Assembly: GCA_025980665.1 (NCBI GenBank)
Contig: JAICXC010000013.1
Location: forward strand, 1-60,500
Reading direction: 5' to 3'
DNA: 60,500 bases
Origin: Bryobacteraceae bacterium
GTDB lineage: Bacteria > Acidobacteriota > Terriglobia > Bryobacterales > Bryobacteraceae
A program made the position numbers and the translations under genes. The notes under the pieces were generated by a model. The model was not told the origin of the DNA, did no database searches, and saw only the letters and a list, made by a program, of their open reading frames with translations. Positions 17,827-27,972 of this stretch are shown here, piece by piece; the stretch's first letter is position 1, and each line of letters begins with the position of its first letter.

Positions 17827-18720
17827 CAACCACAAATTCAGCAAGGGATCCACCAATTCCTCGGGCTCCTCGATGTGGATATTGACCTTGTGGGAGTCCT
17901 GCGTCACGCGTAGACCATCCAGGAGGCGGCCTTCTTCCGGTTTGTCCTTGGGAACCGCGAGGCGCGCCAAACCCGTTAACCCGCGGAGCGCATCATACAG
18001 GCTCTTAGCATCCTGATCGCTGCCACAATTTCCCGTAGCTAAGCCGTTCACTCCCGCACGCAAATCCAGGTAGATAGACCCCGATTGGATCGACGCGATG
18101 ATTTTGTTGACGTTGGCCATGTCTCCGGGTGCGTTAAACGGAAGCTTCGTTACGCCGCCCCCGTAGACCGCCCAGAAAATCGCCTCGGCGGGCATGTCCT
18201 TGAGCTGCGCGGTAAGATTGGAAGGCGGGCCGTTGCTTTTTCCCTTGTTATCGATCAGCGACCGCAGCGCGGGCGTGGGACCTACGCCGATTACGGAAGG
18301 ACTCACCAACAGCACTGCTTCGCGCTCATCGCCCACTAGGTTGAAGCCCTTATAGCCGAATCGCTGCGCACCGGGTCGCTCAATACGCGGCTCGGCTTCG
18401 TCGGAGAACTTGCCGCGTCCCAGGACCACGCTCTGTTTACCATCGGAGATCAGCAGCAGTTCCCACAAGTCTTGCCGGCGGACGTTCAGGCCGATCTGTT
18501 TGGGAAAATCGTCGATCACAGGAACGGGGCGGTTGGCTAGACTCCTTTTATAAATCGGAGTTTCCTCGAGTTTGTCCAAGCGCGCGCCGGCCAGCAGTAT
18601 GGTGTCGGGCGGAATCAGCGACGCCAGTGCCGGATCGATCTTGGGACCCGGCAGAGTTCTCACGCACCCCGTGAGCGTCAGAACAACGATCAGCAGGCAG
18701 GTTGTTTTCATTTTGGCCAT
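17812..18720 (-). CDS. Lipoprotein of unknown function
   Basis: 302 aa with a clear lipobox: CLLIVVLTLTGC, lipid Cys at about residue 19. The mature protein has PPDTILLAGARLDKLEETPIY, LLISDGKQSVVLGRGKF and a C-terminal SIYLDLRAGVNG / LYDALRGLTGLARL part. I recognise no named family. A similar order of segments, without a signal peptide, appears in the incomplete gene at 45773, so the two may be distant paralogs. The gene starts 2 bp after the stop of the M19 dipeptidase gene, so the two form an operon. Confidence 0.65.
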   Translation of the reverse strand: MAKMKTTCLLIVVLTLTGCVRTLPGPKIDPALASLIPPDTILLAGARLDKLEETPIYKRSLANRPVPVIDDFPKQIGLNVRRQDLWELLLISDGKQSVVLGRGKFSDEAEPRIERPGAQRFGYKGFNLVGDEREAVLLVSPSVIGVGPTPALRSLIDNKGKSNGPPSNLTAQLKDMPAEAIFWAVYGGGVTKLPFNAPGDMANVNKIIASIQSGSIYLDLRAGVNGLATGNCGSDQDAKSLYDALRGLTGLARLAVPKDKPEEGRLLDGLRVTQDSHKVNIHIEEPEELVDPLLNLWLGRAN

Positions 18721-18722
18721 TC

Positions 18723-19937
18723 TTATCTGACAGCCGCCGCCTCTACGGCCCGCATCACTCGCAGAAAATTTCCGCCGTAGATCTTGCGAATGTCTTCCGC
18801 TGAGTATCCCTTTTCGAGCAGCGCACGCGTCAGATTGGGATACTTCGACACGTCGTCCAGGCCGATGGGCGTGCAGCTCACGCCGTCGAAATCGCCACCA
18901 ATGCCGATCGCGTCAATCCCGGCGATCTTCCTGATATGGTCGATGTGATCCACTACGTCAGCAAGTGTCGCTCTCGACAACCCCATCTCTTTGCGCAGCT
19001 TCTCCGACAATATCTGCCGATCCGGCTCGCTCAAGTTCTTGCCCGCCGTCTCTTTGGCTGTTCGTGCATCCAGCGCCCTGGTGTCGGCAGCATCGTTATC
19101 GCGGAATTTCTGCGAAATGAAGCCGCAGTAGAAGTTCACCTGCACAACGCCACCTTTCTTGGCCAGGGCCACGATCATATCGTCCGTCATGTTGCGCGCG
19201 TGGTTGGTCAGTGCCCGGCATGACGAATGCGACGCAAAGATCGGCGCCTTGCTGGTCTCCAGCGCATCCCAAAACGTCTTATCGGCGACATGCGAAATGT
19301 CCACCATCATGCCTAGGCGATTCATCTCTCGAACCACTTGCTTGCCGAAATCCGTCAGCCCGTTGTGATGTTTCACCTTGGCGTCATCGATGTCGCCGGA
19401 GGAATCCGCCCAGTTGTTGGTGTTGGAATGCGTCAGCGTCATATAGCGCACGCCGAGGTCGTAGTAATCGCGCAGCAGCCGAAGACTATCCTCGATCGCG
19501 TGCCCGCCCTCGATTCCCATGAGCGCGGCGATCTTTCCATGCCGGTGAGCCTCTTCAATCTCCTTGGCGCTGGTCGCCAGTACGAAATCGTCGGGATAAC
19601 GTCCTATGATGTCGTGGCGCACCGTGTCGATCATCTGCAAGGTCCGGTTGGCCGACCGGTTGCCATTCACGTATGAAGCCGCGACGTAGACGGCGAAGAA
19701 TTGCGCCCCGACGCCGCCTTCCTTGAGTCGGGCTATATCGGTGTGCCCGGTGCCGGAATGGGAGCCGATGTCGAATCCCTCAACGGTTCGGCTGGGAACA
19801 TCGTTGTGAGTATCGATGAGCAGCGTTGATCGATGCACACGCATGACTTCGGCATCGGTGATGGTCCTGGTCTGGGTCTTGCTCTGGTCGGCCGCCAACA
19901 TTACCGTAACCAGGGCCAGGAGGAGGCGCGTCCTCAT
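18723..19937 (-). CDS. M19 (renal) membrane dipeptidase, exported
   Basis: 404 aa with an N-terminal signal ([19 protein letters not shown]). The family zinc ligands are all visible: [11 protein letters not shown] (His, Asp), [11 protein letters not shown] (bridging Glu), MVDISHVAD (His) and ASHSSCRAL (His), with GIGGDFDG near the end. M19 enzymes hydrolyse dipeptides, including those with D-residues, and sometimes beta-lactams. An exported copy is likely to work on cell-wall or extracellular peptides. It is first in an operon with the lipoprotein gene, and divergent from the large zinc protease at 20014. Confidence 0.92.
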   Translation of the reverse strand: MRTRLLLALVTVMLAADQSKTQTRTITDAEVMRVHRSTLLIDTHNDVPSRTVEGFDIGSHSGTGHTDIARLKEGGVGAQFFAVYVAASYVNGNRSANRTLQMIDTVRHDIIGRYPDDFVLATSAKEIEEAHRHGKIAALMGIEGGHAIEDSLRLLRDYYDLGVRYMTLTHSNTNNWADSSGDIDDAKVKHHNGLTDFGKQVVREMNRLGMMVDISHVADKTFWDALETSKAPIFASHSSCRALTNHARNMTDDMIVALAKKGGVVQVNFYCGFISQKFRDNDAADTRALDARTAKETAGKNLSEPDRQILSEKLRKEMGLSRATLADVVDHIDHIRKIAGIDAIGIGGDFDGVSCTPIGLDDVSKYPNLTRALLEKGYSAEDIRKIYGGNFLRVMRAVEAAAVR

Positions 19938-20013
19938 AAGTATCTACTGTAACAACTTGATAGAATATGCCCATCGGAAGTTTGCCGGTCGGAACGTTCC
20001 TGGAGGTTTCGCA

Positions 20014-22581
20014 ATGAAGCGCCTGATCATTCTTAGTGGTTTGTGTCTCGCCGTTCCGTTCTTAAAAGCCCAGGACGAGCCCGCTCCAGCTCCGCCAGCG
20101 GATGTACCGGCGGTGACGCCAACCGCTCCCGCAGCGCCCGGGGGACGCGGTGGCGCGAACAATGAACCACGCGCTTATGACCGTGTAATCACCAAGGACG
20201 CCAAAACCTCCGAAGGCATCTTCAAGGTTCATAAGATTCGAGAGCGTGGAACAGACACGTACTACTACGAGATCCCCACATCTGAGCTCGGCAAGGATTT
20301 TCTTTTCGTCGGCCAGATTGCGCAAAATACGATCGGCGCGGGCTATGGCGGCCAGACCGTGAACGAGTTTGTCGGCCGCTGGGAGCGGCGCGAGAACCGC
20401 GTATTCCTGCGCGAGGTGACCTACGATATCACGGCCGATTCTGGTGAGCCGATCGCGAAAGCCGTGCACGCCGCGAATAATCCCTCCATCATTATGTCGT
20501 TTCCGATTGCTGCATTCGGTCCAGGTGAAGCGCCGGTGATCGATGTTACGCGGCTGTTCTTGAACGACATCCCGGAAATGAGCGCACGCGCTCGTGTGCG
20601 GGGGCGCGGGATGGATGCCAGCCGCAGTTACATCGAGAAAGTCACCGCGTTTCCGACCAATATTGAGGCCGAGTCCACACAGACGTTCACGTCGCCTGTC
20701 GATCAACAGGGGGCGGGGGGTGGGCGCGGTGGTCCTCAACCCGGCATGCGGGCGGGGTCCGGAACGGTAGTCGTTCACTTCAGCATGGTTAAGCTTCCCG
20801 AAAAGCCGATGATGCCCAGGCTTGCCGACGCGCGGGTGGGCTATTTCACGACTTCTACGATGGATTACAGCCGTCCCGAGCATCGCGCCGAGCAACGCGA
20901 GTTCGTGGCTCGCTGGCGGCTGGAGAAGAAAGATCCGAGCGCCGCCCTATCGGAACCGCTGAAGCCTATCGTTTATTACATCGATCCGGCTACGCCAAAA
21001 CGCTGGGTGCCGTACCTGAAGAAGGGTATCGAGAGTTGGCAATCCGCCTTCGAAGCCGCCGGATTCAAGCACGCCATCATCGCCAAGGAAGCGCCGACCG
21101 CTGAAGAAGATCCCACCTGGAGTCCTGACGATGTGCGCAATTCGGTGGTTCGATGGCTGCCTTCTACCACGGAAAACGCGAGCGGTCCGCATATTTCCGA
21201 TCCGCGCACGGGTGAGATCCTGAATGCAGATATTCAGTTCTATCACAACGTCCAACAGCTGGTGGAAGATTGGTATTTCGTGCAGGTGGGTCCCTTGGAT
21301 CCGCGTGCGAGCAAGCTGCCTTTGCCTGACGATTTAATGGGCGATCTGCTCAGCTTCGTTGTAGCGCATGAGATCGGCCACACTCTGGGCTTACAGCACA
21401 ACATGAAGGCCAGCTCCATGTATCCGGCGGAGAAGTTGCGGGATCCCGAATGGCTCAAAACCATGAGCCACACACCGTCCATTATGGATTACTCGCGTTT
21501 CAATTACGTCGCGCAGCCCGAGGACAAAATCGATCCGAAGCTCCTGATTCCGGGAATCGGGCCGTATGACAAGTGGGCGATCCACTGGGCGTACGCGCCG
21601 ATCAACGCCAAGACTTCAGACGACGAGAACAAAACGCTGAACGCGTGGGCGCGCGAGCAGGAGAAGACGCCCTGGCTGCGTTTTAGTACCGATCGTGCAC
21701 AAGGCGCCGATTCCGGGGAGAACACGGAAGCCGTGGGCGATGCCGATGCGGTGTACTCTACGGGCCTGGGCTTGAAGAACCTCCAGCGCGTAATGGACAA
21801 TCTGCTGGCCGCCACCACTCACGAAGGCCAGGATTGGGACGATCTACGCACGGTCTACGGCCGGGTGGTCGGACAGTGGGCCAATGAAATGGGTCACGTG
21901 ACGCAGATCGTCGGAGCCTTCGATTCCTTCGAGAAACACGGCGGCCAGGACGGCGTTCGGTTCAGCTTGGTCACTAAAGCGCGCCAGGTGGCCGCGATGA
22001 AATTCCTGAATGAGAATGCGTTTGCGACTCCCACCATGCTGTTGCGCCCGGAGGTCCTGCGACGGATCGAACCGGCAGGCGCGCTCACCCGGATCCGCAC
22101 TGCGCAGTTACAAGTCTTGAATTCCTTGCTGTCCACGCCTCGTTTCGACCGCCTGGTGGAAGAAGAAGCCATCGACGGCGGCGCGGCATACCGACCGTCA
22201 GAGTTTCTGAGCGATCTGCGCAAGGGAATCTTCGGCGAGATCTATGCTCCTTCGGTGAAAATTGACGCCTATCGCCGCAATCTCCAGCGCGCCTATCTCG
22301 ACCTGATGTCGACGCGTCTCAACGGGGCCCAGCGCGTGAATGACGATCAGCGTCCCATGTTCCGCGGGGAGCTGAAGACCATCGCCGCAGACGCTGGGGC
22401 GGCACTCGCGCGAACCACCGATCGCGATACCCGGCTGCATCTGGATGATTTACGCGATCAAATCGCCAAGATTCTGGATCCGAAATACCAGCTTGCCAAT
22501 CCAGCGCCCGTGCCGCCCATTATCGTGCCCCTCAGCGAGAGCGGCGACATCTTCTGCTGGACGGATTACGCGATTCAATAA
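20014..22581 (+). CDS. Large exported zinc-dependent metalloprotease (DUF5117/DUF5118 type)
   Basis: 855 aa. ATG 20014 is preceded by TGGAGG and begins a signal peptide ([20 protein letters not shown]). A Pro/Ala-rich linker follows, then a long N-terminal region. The metzincin motif [15 protein letters not shown] gives zinc ligands His452, His456 and His462 with Glu453 as base, and the Met-turn candidate is [11 protein letters not shown]. The long C-terminal part is typical of the acidobacterial and Bacteroidetes proteases once labelled DUF5117. It probably digests external or periplasmic protein. The open frame extends upstream of 20014 but that part overlaps the divergent gene. Confidence 0.87.
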   Translation: MKRLIILSGLCLAVPFLKAQDEPAPAPPADVPAVTPTAPAAPGGRGGANNEPRAYDRVITKDAKTSEGIFKVHKIRERGTDTYYYEIPTSELGKDFLFVGQIAQNTIGAGYGGQTVNEFVGRWERRENRVFLREVTYDITADSGEPIAKAVHAANNPSIIMSFPIAAFGPGEAPVIDVTRLFLNDIPEMSARARVRGRGMDASRSYIEKVTAFPTNIEAESTQTFTSPVDQQGAGGGRGGPQPGMRAGSGTVVVHFSMVKLPEKPMMPRLADARVGYFTTSTMDYSRPEHRAEQREFVARWRLEKKDPSAALSEPLKPIVYYIDPATPKRWVPYLKKGIESWQSAFEAAGFKHAIIAKEAPTAEEDPTWSPDDVRNSVVRWLPSTTENASGPHISDPRTGEILNADIQFYHNVQQLVEDWYFVQVGPLDPRASKLPLPDDLMGDLLSFVVAHEIGHTLGLQHNMKASSMYPAEKLRDPEWLKTMSHTPSIMDYSRFNYVAQPEDKIDPKLLIPGIGPYDKWAIHWAYAPINAKTSDDENKTLNAWAREQEKTPWLRFSTDRAQGADSGENTEAVGDADAVYSTGLGLKNLQRVMDNLLAATTHEGQDWDDLRTVYGRVVGQWANEMGHVTQIVGAFDSFEKHGGQDGVRFSLVTKARQVAAMKFLNENAFATPTMLLRPEVLRRIEPAGALTRIRTAQLQVLNSLLSTPRFDRLVEEEAIDGGAAYRPSEFLSDLRKGIFGEIYAPSVKIDAYRRNLQRAYLDLMSTRLNGAQRVNDDQRPMFRGELKTIAADAGAALARTTDRDTRLHLDDLRDQIAKILDPKYQLANPAPVPPIIVPLSESGDIFCWTDYAIQ

Positions 22582-22917
22582 TGACGCGAGCGCTCGTGTG
22601 CTCTAATCTCAAGCTGGGTCGCTTTGGGGCAGGGCATTTCGACCAAGCAGGCTTATCTCCTGGACGTAACTCGATTTCGGGACCCATTCATCAGCGTTCA
22701 TTTGATCTTCCGATTTGACGGCAGCGAATACAAACTATTCGATTGCGATGAGGTCGATGAGACAATTGGCGGACCCCCGGGTCCGAAGAGCCACAAGTGC
22801 AGCTTCAATGTGAGGGCTATTACGAGCGATGACCGCGTTTCTTCGCTTCACCTGCGAGCGCGGGTGTAGCAATTGCTGCGACCAGGAAGAATTGTCGCGC
22901 CTCGGAATCGTTCGGTC
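22582..22917. other. 336-bp region without an intact gene
   Basis: Between the large protease and the minus-strand beta-barrel gene there is no gene I trust. A TTG-started frame of 81 codons (22624-22869, + strand) has no ribosome site and no recognisable family. The right part holds a short decayed copy of the YkgJ-type gene (see the entry at 22829). The region may be the scar of a deletion. Confidence 0.5.
22829..22889 (+). pseudogene. 5' remnant of a YkgJ-type Cys-cluster gene
   Basis: An ATG at 22829 opens a frame reading FTCERGCSNCCDQEE, which matches the N-terminus FTCQRGCINCCDQEG of the intact gene at 26820. At the DNA level 22844-22889 and 26844-26889 agree at most positions without gaps. 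The similarity stops after about 20 codons and the frame runs on into the end of the antisense beta-barrel gene with no family features. It is best read as the broken start of a second copy. Confidence 0.6.
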
Positions 22918-23553
22918 TTACCAGGTCAAGCTTAGCCCGACCATACCCTGGAAATCGTTCAGCACCCCGCCCATGCTTGCCCCCGGTGCGGGAGCGATCA
23001 CTTTGTTGGGTGCGGGGCTGATATAGTCGCGCATCTCCACGCGTAATCGCAAATTCTTGTGGAGGTCGATTTTGACCCCGCCACCTACGTCGCCAACCGG
23101 CAGCGTCTCATGAGTAGCCGTGAGCGCAGCGAAACTGCCGAGCGGCTGTCCGGCCGATTCGATTCCGCTCCCCACCATGACCTTGGCGCCGCCGCCGAAG
23201 GCTATAAACGGCCGGAACGTCGATCCCTTGGGCCGAAAGTGGCCCAGGAAATCGGCAGTAACGATATGTGTGTGAGCGCCGAAATTCGGCGTCGTCACGT
23301 TTCCCGAAGAGAGCTTCAGGTCGTCGAAGCGGTACAGGTAGCGCACCTCTCCACTCCAGAACTTGTACATGTCTTCTCCGGCGAATACGCCCACCACCCC
23401 GCCGGAACCGATTCCAGTCTCCGCGCTCGCGCTGCCCTTGTTCACTGTCAGATGGGGAGCGTACCCGTAACCCCCAATGGCGCCCACCTCCCACTCCTGC
23501 GCGCAAGCCACGCCTGCCGCCAGTAAGCCGGTCAAAGCAAGTTTTTTCAGCAT
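22918..23553 (-). CDS. Outer-membrane beta-barrel protein
   Basis: 211 aa with a signal peptide (MLKKLALTGLLAAGVACAQ). The mature part alternates polar and hydrophobic residues in about eight strands (for example EVRYLYRFDDLKL, RLRVEMRDYISPAP) and ends in Trp after VGLSLTW, which fits an OmpA/OmpW-sized barrel of the porin superfamily. The role is unknown. It lies 27 bp downstream of the giant propeller gene on the same strand and is probably co-transcribed with it. Confidence 0.7.
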   Translation of the reverse strand: MLKKLALTGLLAAGVACAQEWEVGAIGGYGYAPHLTVNKGSASAETGIGSGGVVGVFAGEDMYKFWSGEVRYLYRFDDLKLSSGNVTTPNFGAHTHIVTADFLGHFRPKGSTFRPFIAFGGGAKVMVGSGIESAGQPLGSFAALTATHETLPVGDVGGGVKIDLHKNLRLRVEMRDYISPAPNKVIAPAPGASMGGVLNDFQGMVGLSLTW

Positions 23554-23580
23554 GTTTTGTCCTTTGTCCTCTTCGCGTTG

Positions 23581-26500
23581 TTACGGGTTGACGACTCGAA
23601 CCTGGAGCGTGGTGGAAAACCCACCTTGTTTGACTGTGAGAGGGGTCTGTACCGCACCGGGCACCCCATGAGGCACAGAAACATTGATGATGTAAACGCC
23701 CACCTCGCCGGGCACCAGGCCCGAAAACAGCACATTCAGGCCGATATTTCCCAGCGTAACCGTGGGCGGAGTCGTCGTAACCGCCAGGGGATCCGCTGGT
23801 GCGGCGTCGCCGAACGGAGCCGCCGGCGAGGTTTGGGCGAGGCCAGTGAGATAAATCGAAAGAACATCGTCCGGGTGAATGGGATTGGTGAAGTTCACGA
23901 AATCGTCGTTCTTCTGCCGGATGACAGTGGCCAGTCCGGTCTGATCGCCGGCTTGCCCGGTGCGGAAGATGGCCGGTGCGAAAGTCTGGATGTGGGCGTT
24001 GAAGGGATCGCTGATGCCGCCCGGCGAGCGCACCACCAGCGGCACATCGCCGCTAAGACCGAAGGGCAGCTGCGCCAGAATTTCGGTGGGGGAAACGCGG
24101 AATAGCGGCAGAGCGATATTTCCCACGGTGACGCAAGCGTCCCCTAAAGTGGAGGGCAGAGGCAAAAAGCTAGCTATTTCCGAACGCGGCGCGAGTCCGT
24201 TGCCTTGCACCAGAGCGAGACCACCGGGAGCCACATCCGCGCTGCCATCGGCGGCATTTACCAGTCCGGTAACCATGGGCAACGGCGTGGGGGCATCGAA
24301 ATTCGGGGCGATCACAGTCAACCCGGATTGCGTCAGCATCAGGAACGATCCGCCATCCTGCGGAACCGCCAGCGTGCGAGTAAACGGGAGGATGGTCTGC
24401 CCGATCTGTCCGATGGGCGTCGTAGTAAGCGTCGAGACCAGTACTGGGGCCTCGGCGGTCAATCTGGCGCTGTACGTTTCCAAGGTGTCCAGATTCACTC
24501 GCTCGATGGTGCCGGGAACTGAATCGCCAGCGTTGGTAGTCCGAAGCCCGGTGTTGGCGTCGATCAATACTCCTACGCCGGAGGAGCCTCCCGATGTGGA
24601 CTCCAGCGTTGCGACAGGGAACAACCCGGGATCAAGCACCTTGTTATCCACCACGAACTGCTGGTCATCAAATGCGCCAAACGCGCCGCCGGCCGCCGTG
24701 CCGTTGTTGCGGGAAATCAGCCATGTATCGGCCCCGCCGTCCCACATCGCCGCGGTCCCGTCGGACATCGCCAGCAGCATGTAGTTTCTAGAGGGAGTCG
24801 CCGCCAAAACCGAGTCGGCCGGGACCTGATTGCAGTACACCCCCAGAGTTAAAGGAGCGCTGGCGGTGCGGCTGTCGAAATCGATCCGGTAGAGTGGGTT
24901 GCTAATCGACGTTCCTGAACAGGTGACGCCTTCCGGCGGCGATACCACCCGGACGACGGCCCAAATCCCTCCGTGAGAAACCGCAATCGAGCGAGGATAC
25001 CCGTCTTGGAAAATGATCGGGCTCTCAGTTTCGAAGTTATTATCCAGGTCAAACACACTGGCCAGATGGGAATGATCGTTTCCGACAATCAGATAGTGTT
25101 GGTCGTCGGTGATCGCCATCGAAACCGGTGTGTTGCCGGTACGGAGCTGGCATGGGTTGTCGCCGCACATCACCGGCTTCAGCGTCGTCCGGTCGTACAC
25201 CAGCACCAGGTTGGTGTCCTGGCGCAACAGGTAGACAAAATTCCGGGCGGGATCCGCCAAAATATCCACAATCTTGCCCGGCACATTCACCAGCTTGCCG
25301 GTCTGGTTCACATCGCGGGTGTTGATCACCAGGCGCACAGGAAACGGAATATTGATGGCCTTGGCCGATGTGATCGTCAGCGGAATCGTCGTACTTCCCT
25401 TCGCGTTCTGAAACAAGGTGGGATCCACATCGATGCGCACGTGAGCGGGGGTGACCCCGCTGGTCTGGCTAAGCTGCACGCCTTTGGTGCCATTTGGAAG
25501 GGACAGCTTGAAATCGACGTGGTCGCCCTGATCGACGATATCCACAAAATGCGAAATGATCTGACGGTTGCACGAGTCGCCCAGGAAAACTACATCTTCC
25601 TGCACAGCCGCAACGCGCGGAGCGTTCTCGTACAGTGTATTGATCGGCAGAACCAGCACGCCACCCACGGAGGCGGCATAAGCCGTGCTTCCGTCGCCCG
25701 ACATAACGGCGCGGCCCGACATCGTCTGGGGAAGTTGAATGCGCTGCCTCACCGTCAGATTGTCGGTATCCATCACGTGCAGGACAGGTGCTTCGCCCGC
25801 GCTCACCGGCGCATCCGCGAAGATCAGGTTGCGAGTGTTATCCCACAGGTGACCGCCGAGCCGGAAATCACCCGTCGCGTAAGGGATGTCGGCCAGCCCG
25901 ATCGCGTTTTGGCTCATCAGCGTCCAGCCGACCATGAATCTGGAACCATCCTGGTTCACGCTGACGGAACGAGGGCCTAGCGGGGGCGTCGAAGTGATTT
26001 CGATCACTCCTACTTGGAGCTCACCCACGCGGTAGAGCAACACCGCGGCTTCTTGTTTATTACCTCCGGCGATCTGCGCCAGAATGACGATCTTCTGGCC
26101 GTCGCCCGAAACGCCGGTCGACGCCTCCACAATTTCGGGAGGGAAGGTCGAGAAGGGAACCGGCAGCGGTTTCCCATCGAGAGCGACCGGAGCCGGAAGC
26201 GGTGTGGTGTTTCCGCTGCCGGGATCCAGCAACAGGAAATCTTTAGTGGTAATCACCAGCGCTTGTGAACCCGCCCCAAACGCTACGGACAGAACCGGAT
26301 TGTCGAGCGCCACATCCTGCTTGCTCCCGGCGTTCAGGTTGAAAATAGTCAACCCGCCTTTCGACGCGGCGCTATCGAAATTGTTGTACTCTCCGGCTAC
26401 CAGGTAACCGCCGCCCGGAGACAGGGCTACAGCGCTAGGGGCAGAAGGCACCAGCAGAGGACTCTGCAACGCGCGGCTCGAAGTATCCATAACTTCGATG

Positions 26501-26670
26501 CGGCCCGCGCTGAAATTCGCGATGTAAAGTCTGCCTCTACCCTCGTCCAAGGCCAGGTCGGAGACGGTTCCGCGGATTGGAACGCTATTGCCGAAGGTGG
26601 CGCAAAAAGCGGCTCCACTTATAAAAAAGAGCGCCAAAAGCGCGAACACTGCGCGCTCCCTAACGTGCAT
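23581..26670 (-). CDS. Giant exported beta-propeller protein with Solibacter-type C-terminal domain
   Basis: 1029 aa; the ATG at 26670 follows GGAGGAAAT at ideal spacing and opens a signal peptide (FALLALFFISGAAFCA). The first ~380 residues form a YVTN-like propeller (ALSPGGGYLVAGEY), followed by a cadherin/Ig-like stretch, a second propeller and, from about 800, the C-terminal domain known from Solibacter proteins (TIGR03437-like): VNAADGSADVAPGGLALVQG, DVPLVVRSPGG, YLTGL and VPHGVPGAVQTPLTV. Such proteins are secreted and probably surface-bound; their partners are not known. The domain strongly points to the Solibacter group. Confidence 0.82.
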   Translation of the reverse strand: MHVRERAVFALLALFFISGAAFCATFGNSVPIRGTVSDLALDEGRGRLYIANFSAGRIEVMDTSSRALQSPLLVPSAPSAVALSPGGGYLVAGEYNNFDSAASKGGLTIFNLNAGSKQDVALDNPVLSVAFGAGSQALVITTKDFLLLDPGSGNTTPLPAPVALDGKPLPVPFSTFPPEIVEASTGVSGDGQKIVILAQIAGGNKQEAAVLLYRVGELQVGVIEITSTPPLGPRSVSVNQDGSRFMVGWTLMSQNAIGLADIPYATGDFRLGGHLWDNTRNLIFADAPVSAGEAPVLHVMDTDNLTVRQRIQLPQTMSGRAVMSGDGSTAYAASVGGVLVLPINTLYENAPRVAAVQEDVVFLGDSCNRQIISHFVDIVDQGDHVDFKLSLPNGTKGVQLSQTSGVTPAHVRIDVDPTLFQNAKGSTTIPLTITSAKAINIPFPVRLVINTRDVNQTGKLVNVPGKIVDILADPARNFVYLLRQDTNLVLVYDRTTLKPVMCGDNPCQLRTGNTPVSMAITDDQHYLIVGNDHSHLASVFDLDNNFETESPIIFQDGYPRSIAVSHGGIWAVVRVVSPPEGVTCSGTSISNPLYRIDFDSRTASAPLTLGVYCNQVPADSVLAATPSRNYMLLAMSDGTAAMWDGGADTWLISRNNGTAAGGAFGAFDDQQFVVDNKVLDPGLFPVATLESTSGGSSGVGVLIDANTGLRTTNAGDSVPGTIERVNLDTLETYSARLTAEAPVLVSTLTTTPIGQIGQTILPFTRTLAVPQDGGSFLMLTQSGLTVIAPNFDAPTPLPMVTGLVNAADGSADVAPGGLALVQGNGLAPRSEIASFLPLPSTLGDACVTVGNIALPLFRVSPTEILAQLPFGLSGDVPLVVRSPGGISDPFNAHIQTFAPAIFRTGQAGDQTGLATVIRQKNDDFVNFTNPIHPDDVLSIYLTGLAQTSPAAPFGDAAPADPLAVTTTPPTVTLGNIGLNVLFSGLVPGEVGVYIINVSVPHGVPGAVQTPLTVKQGGFSTTLQVRVVNP

Positions 26671-26768
26671 ATTTCCTCCGAGTTTCTTACTCCAACACCT
26701 GCAGGGTTGTACTATCATAGCCCAGGTTTTGTCTTCTAATGTCGGACTTCTCAGGGGTTCGTACCAGA

Positions 26769-26802
26769 AACTAGTACCTGACCTGGAAATCCAGTACTAG
26801 TT
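26769..26802. repeat. Inverted repeat with nested hairpin upstream of the YkgJ gene
   Basis: AACTAGTAC (26769-26777) and GTACTAGTT (26794-26802) are perfect reverse complements. Between them CTGG/CCAG forms a smaller hairpin with loop AAAT. The right arm ends 17 bp before the YkgJ-type start codon. It could be an operator for that gene or for the divergent propeller gene, whose start is about 100 bp away. Confidence 0.5.
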
Positions 26803-26819
26803 ATCTCGGGAAAGAAAGT

Positions 26820-27242
26820 ATGATAATTAGCTTGGACTCCCTCCGATTTACGTGCCAGCGCGGGTGTATCAATTGCTGCGATCAGGAAGGCTTCGTTTAC
26901 TTAACGGAATCCGACCTCAAGCGTGCGGCGAAATTCGTTGGCGTGTCGGCGCGGACGTTTGAGAAGAAGTATGTTTACCGGACGCGTCACCAGATGCGGT
27001 TTCGCAAGCCGACTGACAAGCAGTGCCCGTTCCTTGAAGGACAAGGCTGCTCGATTCATCCCGCTAAGCCGACGCAGTGCCGCACGTTTCCGTTCTGGCC
27101 CGAGTTAGTCGAAAGCAAGCGTGAATGGAATCGTACGGGTAAATACTGTCCAGGTATTGGAAAAGGTCCGCTAATCCAGATCGGAACGGCGATGGAGATC
27201 GCCCAAGAGCAGCGCATCGCGTATCCGGATATGTATAAGTAG
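26820..27242 (+). CDS. YkgJ-type Cys-cluster protein
   Basis: 140 aa. The N-terminus FTCQRGCINCCDQEG carries Cys-x3-Cys-x2-Cys-Cys, and later CPFLEGQGCSIHPAKPTQCRTFPFWPE and NRTGKYCPGIG supply more Cys, the layout of the YkgJ (UPF0153) family. Members are thought to bind zinc or iron-sulfur; the function is not known. GGGAAAGAAAG precedes the ATG at 26820. Its stop adjoins the stop of the convergent SDR gene without a spacer. A second, broken copy of its start lies at 22829. Confidence 0.85.
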   Translation: MIISLDSLRFTCQRGCINCCDQEGFVYLTESDLKRAAKFVGVSARTFEKKYVYRTRHQMRFRKPTDKQCPFLEGQGCSIHPAKPTQCRTFPFWPELVESKREWNRTGKYCPGIGKGPLIQIGTAMEIAQEQRIAYPDMYK

Positions 27243-27965
27243 TTATTTCTGGCTCAGTCCGCCGTCGACCGCGAGCACCTGACCGGTCATGAAGTCCGAC
27301 GCCGTCAGAAAAAACACTACCGCATCGGCAATTTCATCTGCCGTCCCCGCGCGTCCCGCGGGCGTCTTGGCGATCAGGCGCTTCACTCGTTCATCGGGTT
27401 CTCCGAACGGGATGACTCCCGGCGCTACCGAATTGACGGTGATCTTCGGAGCCCAGGCCTGCGCCAGCGCCCGCGTCATGTGAATCACGCCGGCCTTCGA
27501 CGCACAGTAGTGTGCATGATCCGGCCAGGCCCTTATTCCGCCCAGCGAACTGATGTTCACGATTCGCCCACCTTCGCCGGCAAGCATTCGTTTCGCGCCC
27601 TGCTGACAGCAGAAGAACGCGGCTTTCAGGTTCACCGAATGGACGAAGTCCCAATCGGCCTCAGTGATCTCCAGCGGATCTTTGCGCGTAAAACGCGCGG
27701 CATTGTTCACCAGCCCGTCCAGCTTTCCGAAATGCTGCTGCACTTCTGAGAATAGCCGCTCGATCTCGGCAACCTTTTCCAGGTCGGCGCGAAACAGCGG
27801 AGCGTTGCCGCACTCCGCCGCAGTCGCTCGCGCCTCGGCTTCGGAAGACCAGTAATGAATCGCGACGTGAGCGCCCTCATGAGCTAGGCGTAGCGCGATT
27901 CCGCGGCCGATGCGTTTTGCCGCGCCCGTCACAAGTACCACCCGGCCCTGAAGGGACTGCATCAT
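27243..27965 (-). CDS. SDR-family oxidoreductase, pteridine-reductase-like
   Basis: 240 aa Rossmann enzyme. The nucleotide-binding motif is VTGAAKRIGRGIA, the TG-x3-R-x-G form seen in pteridine reductases (PTR1, FolM), followed by LVNNAARF, the catalytic Ser in NISSLGG and the active-site pair YCASK. The C-terminal FMTGQVLAVDGGLS is usual for SDRs. The substrate may be a pterin but FabG-like ketoacyl activity cannot be excluded. It is the last gene of the mazG operon, 7 bp after the MFS stop. Two ATGs stand in a row at 27965 and 27962. Confidence 0.83.
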   Translation of the reverse strand: MMQSLQGRVVLVTGAAKRIGRGIALRLAHEGAHVAIHYWSSEAEARATAAECGNAPLFRADLEKVAEIERLFSEVQQHFGKLDGLVNNAARFTRKDPLEITEADWDFVHSVNLKAAFFCCQQGAKRMLAGEGGRIVNISSLGGIRAWPDHAHYCASKAGVIHMTRALAQAWAPKITVNSVAPGVIPFGEPDERVKRLIAKTPAGRAGTADEIADAVVFFLTASDFMTGQVLAVDGGLSQK

Positions 27966-27972
27966 ATGGATC

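Noticed and set aside
22624..22869. An 81-codon frame starting with TTG in the gap after the large protease
   Set aside because: No ribosome site, no recognisable family and it ends in the YkgJ remnant.
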